A DNA stretch of 64,000 nt from Vanilla planifolia (taxonomy: Eukaryota > Streptophyta > Magnoliopsida > Asparagales > Orchidaceae), in assembly GCA_023846275.1 (NCBI GenBank), contig CM043868.1, positions 19,997,755-20,061,754 of the forward strand. The letters run 5' to 3'. Made by a program: the position numbers and the translations under genes. Below the pieces are notes generated by a model. The model was given only the letters and a program-made list of their open reading frames with translations, ran no database searches and was not told the DNA's origin. Shown here one piece after another: positions 12,289 through 24,100 of the stretch. The stretch's first letter is position 1. Each line of letters begins with the position of its first letter.

Positions 12289-12801
12289 TTGGCATCTTCA
12301 ACCTTTACTTGGCTCCCCCCCCCCCAAACGGGATGGATCGTGATTAACTGTGATGCAGCAGTCAAGTGTGAGGTGGCAGGTGTGGGTATAGTGGCTCGAG
12401 ACCATTATAGAAGACCCATCTATGCTGAGGGTGAGCGTTTTATATCTCGGTCTTGTAATGTTATGGAAGTCCAGGTGATGTTAGAGGCTATAGTAATGAC
12501 CATGACGAAACTTCAGAGTTTCTCGACTGTTGAGATCCAGTCTGACTTGACCATTGCAATTCATGAGGTGATGCAGCTGATTCACTATCCCATGGAGAGA
12601 GGTTTTTACTCGGACGAGCTACATCATGTGAGAAGCAGGCTGGCTCTATGTTTCACTCATGTTCTTAGGGAGGGTAATGGTCCTGTCAACTGGATTGCCA
12701 TGATGGCATGTTTTTTAGATTTTGTTTGGGATGGGGATATGCCCTTATCCAAGCCTTTGAAAAAGCTTTTGTTGATTGATTTTGCATTTGAGCCTCTATA
12801 A
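12289..12801 (+). CDS. RNase H-like domain protein (RVT_3 type), LINE-derived or domesticated
   Basis: This 170-residue frame starts with a PPP-x2-GW-x-x-INCDAA signature, the classic beginning of plant RNase H-like domains at the C-terminus of LINE polyproteins or in stand-alone genes. D22 would be the first acidic residue. VGIVARDHYRRPI follows as the second strand, then an E in MEVQVMLEAIV and a SDL in VEIQSDL as further candidate acidic residues. The C-terminal part holds HVLREGNGPVNWIA, matching the usual 'H-V-x-R-x-x-N-x-x-A' motif with the last A displaced. A C9 run at 12,317-12,325 precedes the domain and overlaps the end of another frame, so the ATG at 12,289 may not be the true start. 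No LINE endonuclease or RT is visible upstream. It may be a fragment. Confidence 0.6.
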   Translation: MASSTFTWLPPPQTGWIVINCDAAVKCEVAGVGIVARDHYRRPIYAEGERFISRSCNVMEVQVMLEAIVMTMTKLQSFSTVEIQSDLTIAIHEVMQLIHYPMERGFYSDELHHVRSRLALCFTHVLREGNGPVNWIAMMACFLDFVWDGDMPLSKPLKKLLLIDFAFEPL

Positions 12802-14184
12802 GAGATTCGGTTTTGTAGGCTTCGGCCACTTTTGAATCAGAGAGAAAGTTGCTCATGCTTGTAAGGTTACCAAAAAGGCAAAGTTTTTTTTTTTTTTTTT
12901 TGACTCGAGTGCTTTTTGGAGACTTAGTTGAGATGAGAGTGTCTAGATGATTTTTTAGCCATCCTCAATAAGAGCTGTGCATTTTAATATATATTAAAGA
13001 CATCTAAGAAGATTTATATATGCATTTAAGTCATTGTTATAAAATTTATTGAGTCATTTTTTTTATAGTATTATTTATTATCATTCTAATATTTGAATAA
13101 TATCTATAAAAATAATATATCTTGATATTAAAAGTATCATAAAATAACCATTTATATGATTTTTTTCAAGCACAAATTATTGCATAATGTTGATATTTGG
13201 TTATCCATATTTTTCAAATAATACTCCAAATTGTTCTTTTAAAACCATTAAATATTAATGTGATAATATTGTTAAATAATATTATTAAAAATTATAATTG
13301 TATAAAATAATATTATTTAAATCAAAATCAAAATTGAACATCTAAATGTCATACAAAAAAAGTAAATTGAAAACCTAAATCAAATCAAATAATAGGTATC
13401 AATGATTGTCATCTAATAACAATGCTTATATAAACTTAATATCTCAATGTCAATATCAATCGAATAACGTTTAATCAAACAACTTCTGAATGTAGGTTAA
13501 CATATTAAAAACAGTCTCTTTCGCTATTTAGCACTATCTTTAAAGAACTTTTCCAGAACCCTTCACAAGAATGGTTCGACTTTCCTGAGACAAATGCCTG
13601 CGGGACTATTTACAACTTGTATACTTGAAAACTACCTTGGATACTTGTAAACAGAGTTGTGTTCGATACAATCGTGTCCCCTCTCAAAAGAAATGTTAAT
13701 CATTCTTCAGTTCTCAGGTTGACAAAATTTTTTCCACCAAAACAAAGAAGATTCGATTCCAAACAATTCCCTCAATTTTTTTTAAAAGTGAAAAAAATAA
13801 AACAAACAGATGAACATGCTAAAGCTGATCCTTTTTTTGCATAAAAGAAATCTTCTTTGTAGTTAAACTGCTCCATCCTGTTTCAAACAAAAGCCAAACT
13901 TACATTAACATGGTATCGCCGATATCTTCACTAATCGTACAAAGTTGATGCATATTCCCAAAAGGGTTTTCAAACCCAAAAAAAAATTTCCTTAGAATGA
14001 AGTTCGAGGGTGAAGCAATTTACAAAACAAATATCCTCAAGAACCAAGTTCTCCATTTTGGTTTACGCCTTGCAGTAGTTTATTCATCTCTAGATTCAGA
14101 AAATACATGGGCATATAAATCTAAAAAACCTGTACTGATAATTCAGAGAGTCAAGCAGTGTCGGATTCATTTTCGCCCTTCTTC
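12802..14184. other. AT-rich spacer with UVSSA 3' flank
   Basis: It contains a long T run near 12,884-12,901, AT-rich sequence to about 13.5 kb, and then more balanced sequence likely to include the 3' UTR of the minus-strand UVSSA gene (about 13.9-14.18 kb). No other gene is seen. Confidence 0.45.
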
Positions 14185-17100
14185 CTACCATTGATTGGGG
14201 AAGGCTTCCCTGTACTTGGAATCCTCACCAAATGTAAACCGTCTACTTGAAGCATCATCTGCTTTGGTGCTCAAAAGCCTCCGAGATATTCTGTCCCTTG
14301 CAGTTACTTTCTTTTTCAGCATGGATGCTAAAGTTGGTTTTTTTGCCTTGACACCGAATCCAATATCCAAGGACGCAGCTGTTGTACAATCTGCAAAAGC
14401 TTCTGAATATGAAGTCGAAGCAATTGCAGCTTCACGTAGTATGGCTTCGTTGTGTTTGCGTACTTGTGCAAGTTTTGCTCGCTTGACTGATTTCACATCT
14501 GTATCTCTCTGGCGTACATTCAACACTGCTTGTTTCGCGAGATCTTCTACCAGTTTTTTGCATGAATGTGGAGATTCTCGCGGTTCAGCTTGCTTAGGTT
14601 CAATATGATTTACCTCTGTTGAAAGCTCCTTCTCCTGTTCTTTTTCTTCAACTTCCTCAGAAGGCTGCCCATTGCTGACTCCAAAAAGAGGAGATTGTTC
14701 TATAGGGTTACCATCTACGTTTCGTGGTACGATGGTTCCATGAAATGGGCAAACCTTCAAGTCTCTTCTCTGGCATAGCCCACCCTTTTTAAGAGGTGCA
14801 AGACATGGCCGTATTTCAACTGGCTGCTCTTTATACAAGGTGCAATGAACATTGAACTCAGCAATCTTTTCTGCTGGAATTACAGCATCTGGGTCCACCC
14901 TACCCCAGTGACCCTCAATCTCTAATCCACGTTGGTTGGCCAAAACATCATTGCGTGATCCCCATTTGTCGAGGAGGAAAGGACTCCAAGTCAGTACAGG
15001 AGCCACGGCTAAGAGTTTTTCCCTGACAGATTCTGAAATTAAAAGTTTACTTACAGAAGACTTGTTATCAAATGGAGGAACTACATCATGCCTCCTCTGG
15101 GAAGCTGGTTCAGTAAAGGAGTCCTCAGACTTACTTGTGGAAGAAATAGGATCATCAGGCATGTAAGCCTCCACCTTACCCTCTTCCCATAAATCTCCAT
15201 CTTCTTCAGGGGCAACAATCACATCCAAAGAAATGCCACAATCGGTGCATCTTTTATTGACTAATAGAATGAGGTTGCGAAGATCGATGAATTCCTTTAA
15301 GGCCATATCCCTAAATTTGTTGTCTGTTGTATCAACTCTCACAAGGACAGATATCCACTCTTGAACGGAAGGTAAGTGCTTTGAAATGAGAAGCCTGTAT
15401 GATTCCCTTAGTGCATCAAATATTGCTTTGTTTTCACTGTTTTCATGAACCTTCTCTCCTTCCTTCAAAGATTCCAAACGAATTTGGCGCAATGAGAGAG
15501 AGTTGAGCTCTTCGAATTCATTATCTTCAACATTAAAGTCCAGTGGATTCCCTTCTCTAACATTAGCAATTTCCAAGCATTGTCCAATTTCATCTACAGT
15601 GGACTGAATGTCAGATTTGATGGAGGAAATATTTTCCTTCAGATTCTCAAACTTATCAAGTAAAATTTGCTTTGTTCTGAGCTCCCTTTCTCTTTTCTCC
15701 TGCTGCAATCGAGAAGCACTTTCAATACGATTAGGAAAGTTGTACCTAAGCGTATTCTTTAAGTAATCAAAACCCAGTCTGAGTTGTTTGTAATGAACCC
15801 CAAAAGAGGAGTTCCATTTCTCCAATAGTTCTATAGTCTTTGAGCGCAAATTGGCTGCAATGGTAGAAGGTGGTGGTAGAGGAAGATTTTTCCTAAAACC
15901 AACACTTAGACTCAAGAATTGATCAAAATTCACCACAAAGATGGTTCTGAAAAGCTTTGAGCGCATGAATAGCTCATCAATAACAAGAACTGTGAGGTAG
16001 CGCACCTGCAAAATAAGTAATCAATTGAAAAGAGTAGAAAAATTACAACATAACCTCCTAAAAGTTCATCTAAAATGCCACAAGATGATCAGAAACAATG
16101 TTATCATCATCATAATAGCTAAATGCATCCTATTTTTGTTCTGTTTTAGTAATCCCGATCCTTAGCTCATTCCAACATCATGGTGTAAGCTGTTTTAACT
16201 CTAACGAATGCAAAGTATCAAAGAACTTCTAGCCACATTAGCTAGTTTATGTACCTCGTCTTGATATTAATTACATCGAGTTCGCTCAGTGGTTTGTCTT
16301 TTAACCTCCAAGATATATATCTTTGATTCAAATCTATGTTTATAACCTTGTCATCAAATAAAGTTGATCATTAAACAACTTAACAGAGCAATCTTGTCCT
16401 CCCTAGTTTGATTTAAATTCAATAATTACAACCATCAAGCATCAACTTTGGCTGGAAGCTACTCCACCATTTAACAGCCCCCACTTTAATTTTAATATCA
16501 TCTCACTCATACCGGTATTTTAAATAACTCATTCTTAATTGGTTAAATGTTCATGTGGAGCAACTCAAAGAAAAGTCCCCCCCCCCCTCCAAAAAAAATA
16601 AGTATTTAAATAGAAAGTTTTCCCCCTTTGCTGATCCAATCAAGTGGACAATAGACAAAAGAACAGTTCTAACCATTTTAGCTAACTTCATCAAAGCATG
16701 AAGATGCAAACCTTCAAAGGTTATTTGTTATGGATGTATTCCCCAATGAAAGTTACCATTAGACAAGAACCAACATACACCAAGTGTTTCAATGGGATAT
16801 CCTGGATACATTGTTAATCTAAGAAACCTTCCCTTTTAGACCAGAGGTATCTTTAACCTGATCCACTTGCTAGGGTAAGAGATAAATTGTTCTCTCTTTG
16901 CTCTTAATGAGACAATACCTACATGAATCTCCAACTAGTCAACTGGTGCCCCTTTGTGGTGCCTCTCAGTCAATTGCCATCCTCCATGGTATTTAGGCAA
17001 CTAGCTGATGCCCTCTAATGGTACCTCTTGATCAGCTGAAATCCTACTAAGTCTTCTCTTGGTATGACAATACTCTCCCTTAATGTCTTCCAAAAGCCAT

Positions 17101-18192
17101 GAATCTTCTAAAGCTTTGATAACAAATTGTCGGTTTAGAGAGATTTGAAAAAGTAGTTTATGAAAAAAGAATTTTATGTAAATGAAAATAAAATTTTGCT
17201 AAAAAAATATTTGTTAAAAGTGAAGAAAAGAAAAGATTTTAAATACAATCTGAAAAACTACTATCAAACAGGGGTAAGAATTCGGAAAACTTATTAAGGG
17301 GAATAAGCTACTCGGATTTAATTAACACTCCCCCATCCTAAATGGGCACAAAGCGTACTTGTTATGTAGTTATCCCCTGGTTAAACTTAACACTGGGATA
17401 AGTGCAGAAGAAGTATTTTGTGCCAAAGCCATAACTCCTCTAACCTTGAGCTGTTTTTATTCCAGGTTTGAAATTAACTCAGCCACTCTCTCTTGCTAAT
17501 GCAAGAGTAAGGCCCCATTTTGATCTTGTTAATTATCCAGTAAACAAAAAAATCTAAAGATCCCTCAAGCAGATTGTGGGCTTAATATCCACCCTAATCA
17601 GGCTGGACTAGCTTGCTAATGGTGTTAAGGTAACTAAATATATTTAAAATTGTAACCGAACCCTGTTCCAAACAAGGGAATAATTTGCCATAAACGCGTA
17701 CCAAGGGAGCCAAACTTATAAGCCCTAAAAACCTGAATTCAAAGCAATTACTTCCAAAATTCACCAATTTAACCACGATTCCTCCAGACTCATTCCTTAG
17801 AAAGTAATTACAATCTCGAATCCATGGGTAATTCACCAAGATTTCTAAATCTACACCTAGATTGCAAGGCACCTTACTCGCTTTGACAACAGAATCTGTC
17901 GCCCTACAAAAGATAGCTATCCTTTTGCTACAGAAAAGATTATGATAAGAACTTTTTCAATTTACAGATACGCTGCGGCAATAAGAACCTGGGAGTGCGG
18001 CTTCTTCATTTGGTCCATGAGGGCGTCGACAGCGGCGCTGATTTCATCGTCGTTGGAGCGTGCAGCCAACTTGATGGCCTTCAGGAGACGAGTGTCCAAC
18101 TCGCTGGTGGTCGAATTCGTTGCCTTCTCGATCAACCGCGGCGTCGTCGCCGCTGCACCCCGAGTCACCGCCGTCAGCTCCGTCGACATCAT
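14185..18192 (-). CDS. UVSSA: UV-stimulated scaffold protein A homologue (two exons)
   Basis: UVSSA acts in transcription-coupled nucleotide excision repair. In animals it joins RNA polymerase II stalled at lesions, works with CSA/CSB and USP7, and recruits TFIIH. Exon 1 is 18192-17989 and exon 2 is 16005-14185, joined in phase 0 (CAG|gttctt ... ttttgcag|GTGCGC), giving about 674 residues, close to the family's usual size. The N-terminus is the VHS/ENTH-like domain: RLLKAIKLAARSNDDEISAA and MKKPHSQ in exon 1 run straight into VRYLTVLVIDELFMRSKLFR in exon 2. A coiled coil lies near residues 165-215. An acidic patch (EEDGDLWEE) follows and might serve TFIIH binding, which is inference. Near residues 467-497 is the conserved C-terminal zinc-binding motif (RPCLAPLKKGGLCQRRD, then CPFHG). 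A basic C-terminus (KKKVTARDRISRR) may be a nuclear signal. Two ATGs at 18192 and 18189 are equivalent starts. No breaks are seen. Confidence 0.92.
16006..17988 (-). other. Intron 1 of the UVSSA homologue
   Basis: A 1,983-bp GT-AG intron (donor gttctt at 17988, acceptor tttgcag at 16006). It includes pyrimidine-rich and C-rich runs near 16,577-16,588 and a patch near 17.1 kb that resembles an LTR/primer-binding-site junction (listed separately). Confidence 0.85.
17113..17134 (-). other. Possible decayed primer-binding site/LTR edge inside the UVSSA intron
   Basis: On the minus strand a CCGACA end is followed by ATTT and TGTTATCAAAGC. This differs at two positions from TGGTATCAGAGC, the common plant initiator-Met tRNA primer-binding site. 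It suggests a minus-strand LTR retroelement remnant in the intron, but no second LTR or coding part was found. Confidence 0.3.
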
Positions 18193-18572
18193 TTTTCTCT
18201 TCCCCTGACCGTGGCGGTTACACTTAGGCGGTTTGGCCTACGTTTTTTTTGCGAAACATCGAAAGGCCAATCAAACAAAAATAAGCTGAGTTTCATTACC
18301 TGAACAACATTATTATAAGAACATAAAACAAAACTAAGTAAATGATTTTTTGTCATTAAAATTAGGGGAATGACAACTGCACTTGAAACACAGTTAGCCC
18401 TTAATTATACATATATAAAATGAGAAAAAAAAATACTTCCGTGATTAAAAAAAAGTTGAGAGGCAATTATAAGGATAAAAAAAACTTAAATAATAAGAAA
18501 TTATAATAATATTGATGTAAGAACATAATTGAAATATCGATTTTATTTTACTAATAAGTGCTATGATCTTAT
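18193..18572. other. UVSSA 5' flank
   Basis: The first ~60 bases upstream of the start are GC-richer and are probably 5' UTR/promoter-proximal sequence. The rest is AT-rich. No clear TATA box could be assigned. Confidence 0.4.
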
Positions 18573-19826
18573 TGTAGGAACTATGTGGTCATTGATGTGG
18601 ATGGGCACAATAATATAAAATGATCCAATATACTGATTAAAGGAAATTAGAGATGATATTATTGTTTTTTATGTAAAAGAGATATTGTTAAGATAAATAT
18701 AATGATTGAAGAAGTAATGTATATAAAAGAGAATTTCATGATAATTATTGAATGAACTGTCAAGTACTTATCAAATCACACATGAAGAAAGGTACATGGG
18801 AGGAGTCCAACTAGGTTGACAGTATTTGTCAAACACCGTTATAAAACCTTTCCCATCAACACGAGAAGGGGAGACTTCTCAGAGGATCTTATGTCTTTGT
18901 CCTTTTGATGCCCGTTGCCTTAAGATTGTTGGACTTGTCTATCATCCCACCACTTTTCCTTTTCAAACATTCTTGGTTCTACTCTTTGGCTTTCTCAATC
19001 ATTAGCTTTACTATGTTCTCCCAGACCATTTTCCTATTTTCCCATTGCCCTAATCTCCTTCTTCCTTTGTCTTGATACAAATTTTGAACACCTTATAAAA
19101 TCCTTAATTTCTTTAAGACTCATGTGAGTTATCAGAACAAGCGTGCTACCTGGCTTGTAGCGATTTATGCTAAATTGGGTTGAACCTACTCATGCATTAA
19201 GCTAAACTAGACATGCTTTGATTCACTCCGATCCACCATGCATCGACTCAGTTGACTTACACCAATAGGCACATTTCGCATCAACTCTCACCCCACCCAC
19301 CCACTTCGACACATGTTGACCCACTTTGACCCACTACTTCTCCTCACCGACCCACGCCTACCTGAGTCGACCAAGGTCAACTTTGCTTGCCTAAGCCAAT
19401 CCAAGCTAGCTTGTGCCACCCCTAAGCTCACTCAAGACCTCAGTGCACCCATGCGGGCATCTGTGGGCCCAGTCTTACCAACCTCTATCGAACGAGCCAC
19501 CGTTGCTCCAATCGAGTTGTCGCCATTTCTAACAAAGTTGTCACCACTTTCAACTATGCCATTGTAACATCCGTCCACATTGTCTCCATGCCAACCACAT
19601 CACATTCTCTTTAACATCACAAAGACATCATTTAATAATGTCATATACTAGTAGCTATTCGAATTAAAGACTTTTAATCAAAATTTCACAACATTGTACT
19701 AATCTGCTCTAAAGTGTGCTCTAATTCTTTCCTAAACATATTTGAAAACTTTGCCCGATTGAGCCTTTTCATCTTTTGTCTTAAATTTTTGTTTAAATTC
19801 AATGAATCTTCTTCTTTTATCAATAT
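18573..19826 (+). repeat. Left LTR of the Tat element
   Basis: Aligns by eye with 26789-28082. Shared blocks include gagaaggggaga(c)ctctcagaggatcttatg, a polymerised TGACCCA-type section, and a 3' part with catcatt(t/c)aata, tgtacc/tactaatct and aaacatatt(t/c) words. It begins TGTA and ends close to the primer-binding site; the edges are uncertain by tens of bases. Confidence 0.7.
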
Positions 19827-19827
19827 T

Positions 19828-19850
19828 TTTTTGACACCATTTATGAGAAC
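19828..19850 (+). other. Degraded Tat-type primer-binding site
   Basis: The sequence ttgacaccatttatgagaac just inside the left LTR resembles the TTGGCGCCGTTTGTGGGAAC motif that commonly follows Tat LTRs, with several G-to-A or C-to-T differences. This fits methylation-driven decay and supports the lineage call. Confidence 0.6.
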
Positions 19851-20257
19851 AAATAAAAAAATTAAAATAAAAAACTAAAAAGAAGATGTATTTATTTCCA
19901 AAAAGAAAGAATCTAACTACAACTAATAAGTAGTTGAGATTCCTATACCCCTACTTCAAATTGTACAAACTTCAAAGCCTCTTAAACTACTTACTAATAA
20001 TCTTTTTTTAATTATTTTAAAAATAAATATAACACTTTATAAGATTCATCTCCACCCTTCCTATGCTTATAGGAGAGCAAATCAAAAAAAGTTTAGCCAC
20101 CTTATCAAGGAAAAACATACCAAATATGCTAAACATTTTTCCTTCCAATAGAGCCACTCAAGGACTTATCCACAACATACAAATCTCATTAAATTATACC
20201 CACTTCCAAAAACCTTCAAGTGCATTCCACTTTGTAACAATATTTTATTAACTTATT

Positions 20258-21110
20258 TGTTACACCCCATTTTTCCTAGGCTGATTTTTGGCATAGATTT
20301 TTTTTTTCTTTACATATAGACAGCTCAGATCGTCCCATACCAACCTGAGTAGCCTACGAAAACATAGGATATAACACATCATTACACACCTACTTTTCTT
20401 AATAATGTGGATCCCATCTCCCGGGTACACCGTCAACTCAGGATTCATGACTCCTAAATTAACAGATGGACTCGCGCAATGTTACTCCTACTAGACCCAA
20501 TACTCCTATCCCATACCGATAGGAGAACCGATCTAATAGAAGTCTGAACCCCCACGGTAAGTTCCATAGTCATGTAATGACCTCACCATCAAAACAAAAA
20601 TATATAACATCCACAGAATAATTATATAAATATAGCACTCCACACACTATAGCACCAAAACAATAAGTAAGACAGTGAATGGAAACTACATCACAAGAAT
20701 AAGATCCAAGTCCCCGATCAGCCAGTTAATCTCCACCGCTGATCTCGTCCGTCCGATCTGCTTATCCGTGGCTTATCCAACCGCACGCGCAAACGCACTC
20801 GGCGAACCGCCCCCCGCCTTCGCTGAACCGCTCCAGTCCGGTTCACGCGCGGTAAAAACCAAATTCCGATTTAAAAATCTAATGGACCGATTTAAATAGA
20901 TTTTTCGAATTTCCAAAAATCCAATAAATCCAATTAAACAGGGAAAATTACTTAAAAATTTCCTCGGTGCTCCGAAAAATCCCCAGAAAATTTCAGAAAT
21001 TTCAACAGCCTCCAATTGAGCTCCTGGCTCATCCTACTATCGATCTGAAATCATCCAAGCCACAATTTAATTATTGAAGATTAAACATATAATTTTTACC
21101 GGGTATAACA
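20258..21110. repeat. Solo LTR nested inside the Tat element
   Basis: This 853-bp block begins TGTTACACCC and ends GGGTATAACA, near-perfect inverted termini with the TG...CA ends of an LTR. It is bordered by a perfect 5-bp duplication, TTATT, at 20253-20257 and 21111-21115. The TGTTACACCCC start is common in plant Ty3/gypsy LTRs. No internal region is attached, so it is a solo LTR left by recombination. It is distinctly GC-richer (20.70-20.87 kb) than the host element and interrupts its 5' internal region. Confidence 0.9.
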
Positions 21111-24100
21111 TTATTCATACTTCATGATGTAAGACCCTCCAACTAATACTAAACTAAAGCCCTATTTTATTCTCTATCTAATCTTATCTTGTAATACACA
21201 TGCTCCTATATTTGATCAAGAATCCCTATGTTACCTTAATAATGAACTTCAATTATTTTTGTAAGATGAATATAACCCAAATATCATTGAGAAAACTTTT
21301 ATTTTCACTGAAGAAATCCTTTTGAAGCCTTAATCTCATAAACTTCAATTATCTAACTCCACTTTTTACTAAAGCACTTCAGATTCTTATATTTTTTAAG
21401 AAAATTTAAGATAATTATCTCTTTACATATCATGATTAGGTTTATCTAATATAAATTTTTCTTTATATATCTTAAACATGTAGTCTCAAAGTGGTTCTAG
21501 AAGTTACCTCATTGGTTAATTTTTTTTATTTAACAAGCTTAAAAGGCTATTCCGATCATCCTTTTGTCAGTTATTTTAGACGTAAAAGATCTCCGAGTCT
21601 CCTCTCAATTTAAAGTAGCATTAATCAAAACCACTTTGAATATACTTCTAACACTTCAGAGAAGTTCTTAAAGAGGTTGACTAAGAGGACTCCTAATTTT
21701 CTTGAGTGACCCTCATCAGATCTCTTCAATTAAGAGATTTCCAAAAATACTTAATTAGAAGTTTGTCAAAATACTTATAGTAAATTTTCAATAAAGCCAT
21801 TTGTTTTATTAATAAGGAGTTCTCTTTAGCTCTATCTTAAAGATTGAAAGGGAATACATCGTTACCTCCAAGGCCCATTGATTGAGGATAGAAAAGGCCT
21901 TGAGATAAAAAAGACCACGCACGAAGGGCTTTATAATACTAACAAAGTTACAAAGCTCAATATTTTTGAACTATATTAAGTGTAACCTCAAAAGAAATTA
22001 GAGCAGCCATTAAGAAAGATAGATTGTATGAGAGGATGAGACCACACTCGAGAAATAATCGAGACATAAATATTCTTGAAATATACTATGACCATGACCA
22101 CATAACTTTTGAATGTAAGGCTCACAAATCCTTAATCGAGATATTGTTGAAAGAAGACCACCTTTAAGAGTACTGAGTAAAAGTCTCTAAATTAAATTCT
22201 ATTTTTAATGAACTTGAAGAGCAAGTATCACCAAAAAAATTGAGAAAGATAACCAAATTTTTTAGTTGATACTAAAAGGTAAAGATAAGGCTCCTGTTAG
22301 GATCATTTATGTTATCTTCAGATGAAGACAATCCTACTCAAAGAACTCTATCCTAAGAAAACTAGAAAAACTATAATTGCTAATGTGATAAGGTAACAAG
22401 AGCTACTAATTTTGATATCATTCAAGCCCAAAAACATGTTGCCACTTGGTAGCCCCTATGATGTGCTATAGTAATCTTGGTAATAATTGCCAATATAGAA
22501 GTTAGTCGCATGCTTATTACACCAAGAGTTTGGGTGATATCCTTTTTCTTGATGATTTTTATAAAATTGGTATTGGTCAAAACGTTATCCTCCTAATTAC
22601 ATGATCACTCAAATGTGTCTTTAGAGAGTCTCTAGAGCCAGAATAAACCATCACATTACAACTTGAAATGAAAAATTCTTTTGACTCAATCATGCATATT
22701 ATCAACTTTATTATCATAACTACTTCTATTATAATGTTACTCTTAGGAAGTAGATAATGAACACATTTCATACGATCATCTCAATGCCACACTTATGTGT
22801 GCATTTAATACTCATTTATGGGTGGTTCAAGTGTAAGGGGAGCTTTTATAGACAAAGAGATGCTACTTAAATATCATTAAAATAATAGTTTAGCCATCTA
22901 TTGAATGCTCCCAAAGAGAAGTTAACACTATGTTTCTTTATGTCTCAATTCTTTTTGATCCATTTGAGTTGACCAAGCTTGAAACTATTTCTATTGATTT
23001 AGGTGAAAGAGAAAGAGATACTACCCTCAAGCTTTTAGCTAAATATCTTGATATTTTTGCATAGGAACCCTCAAACACGTTAAGGGTAGACCTCTCAATA
23101 ACCCAATACTCCCTTCATATATATCCAAAAGTTTTAGCTATGATAGAAAAAATAAGTATTTAGCATAAAAATGAAGAAGATAATTAAAGAAGTGTTAAAG
23201 CTCCTTGATGTTGGTTTCATTTGACCAATCATTTATCTTGGATGGTTAGCAAACAAGTTACTCATAAAGGAAAGTAGTGGCAAATGGTGCATGTGTGAAT
23301 TTCACCAATCTTAACCTTGTCAACTCAAAAGACTTATATCCTTTGTCTTGAATTAATGAGCTCATGGATTTAGCTACAAGATTCACATGCTTCAATTCTT
23401 TAGATGTATTCTTAAGATATCATCAAATTAAGATAGCTAAAGAAATTAAAGAAAAAATGCATTCTTTACTAACTTTAAGATATTTTGTTAGAAAGTTATA
23501 CTCTTTGAGCTTAAGAATTCTAGGGTAACTTATTAAAAGATAATTAACATTGTCTTTCAAAATTAGAGAAGTAAGAATCTTGAAATCCATGTGGATGACC
23601 TCCTAGTAAAAAACATTTTTTTTGAGGCACATTTACAAGATCAGATAGAAACATTTAAAACTTATCAAAAATTCAATCTCAAGTTCTACCCCTTAAAATA
23701 TAATTTCAATACATCCTTAATAAAGTTTCTTTGTTATCTAATATCAAAGCAGAGAATCCAACTGAACTCTAACAACATAAAAAATCTTTTAGATGTGCCC
23801 TCTACAAAGACTCCAAAGGGCATCCATGCCTTATTGAACATATCATAGGGCTTAGCTGTTTCAACTTTAAGTTAAGAAAAATGTTTTAACCATTCTTCAA
23901 GCTCTTATGCAACAAGACAAACTAATATGGACAGAAGATTGTAAAAAAGCCTTTAAGAAACTCAAGACTTATCTTATTCTCCTATTTTAAGTAGTTTGAT
24001 ACCTAGAGAACTATTATTTTGTCTACGTGATAATCTGAAGTTCAACTATTAGCTCTATGTTGATATGAGAAGACAAATGTATGCAATGAAACATCTATTA

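Noticed and set aside
14195-15166. Plus-strand frames of 137 and 76 codons
   Set aside because: They are antisense shadows of the UVSSA exon 2 coding sequence.
17942-18303. Plus-strand frames of 88 and 102 codons
   Set aside because: They are antisense to UVSSA exon 1. The minus strand has the VHS-like protein and correct splice site.
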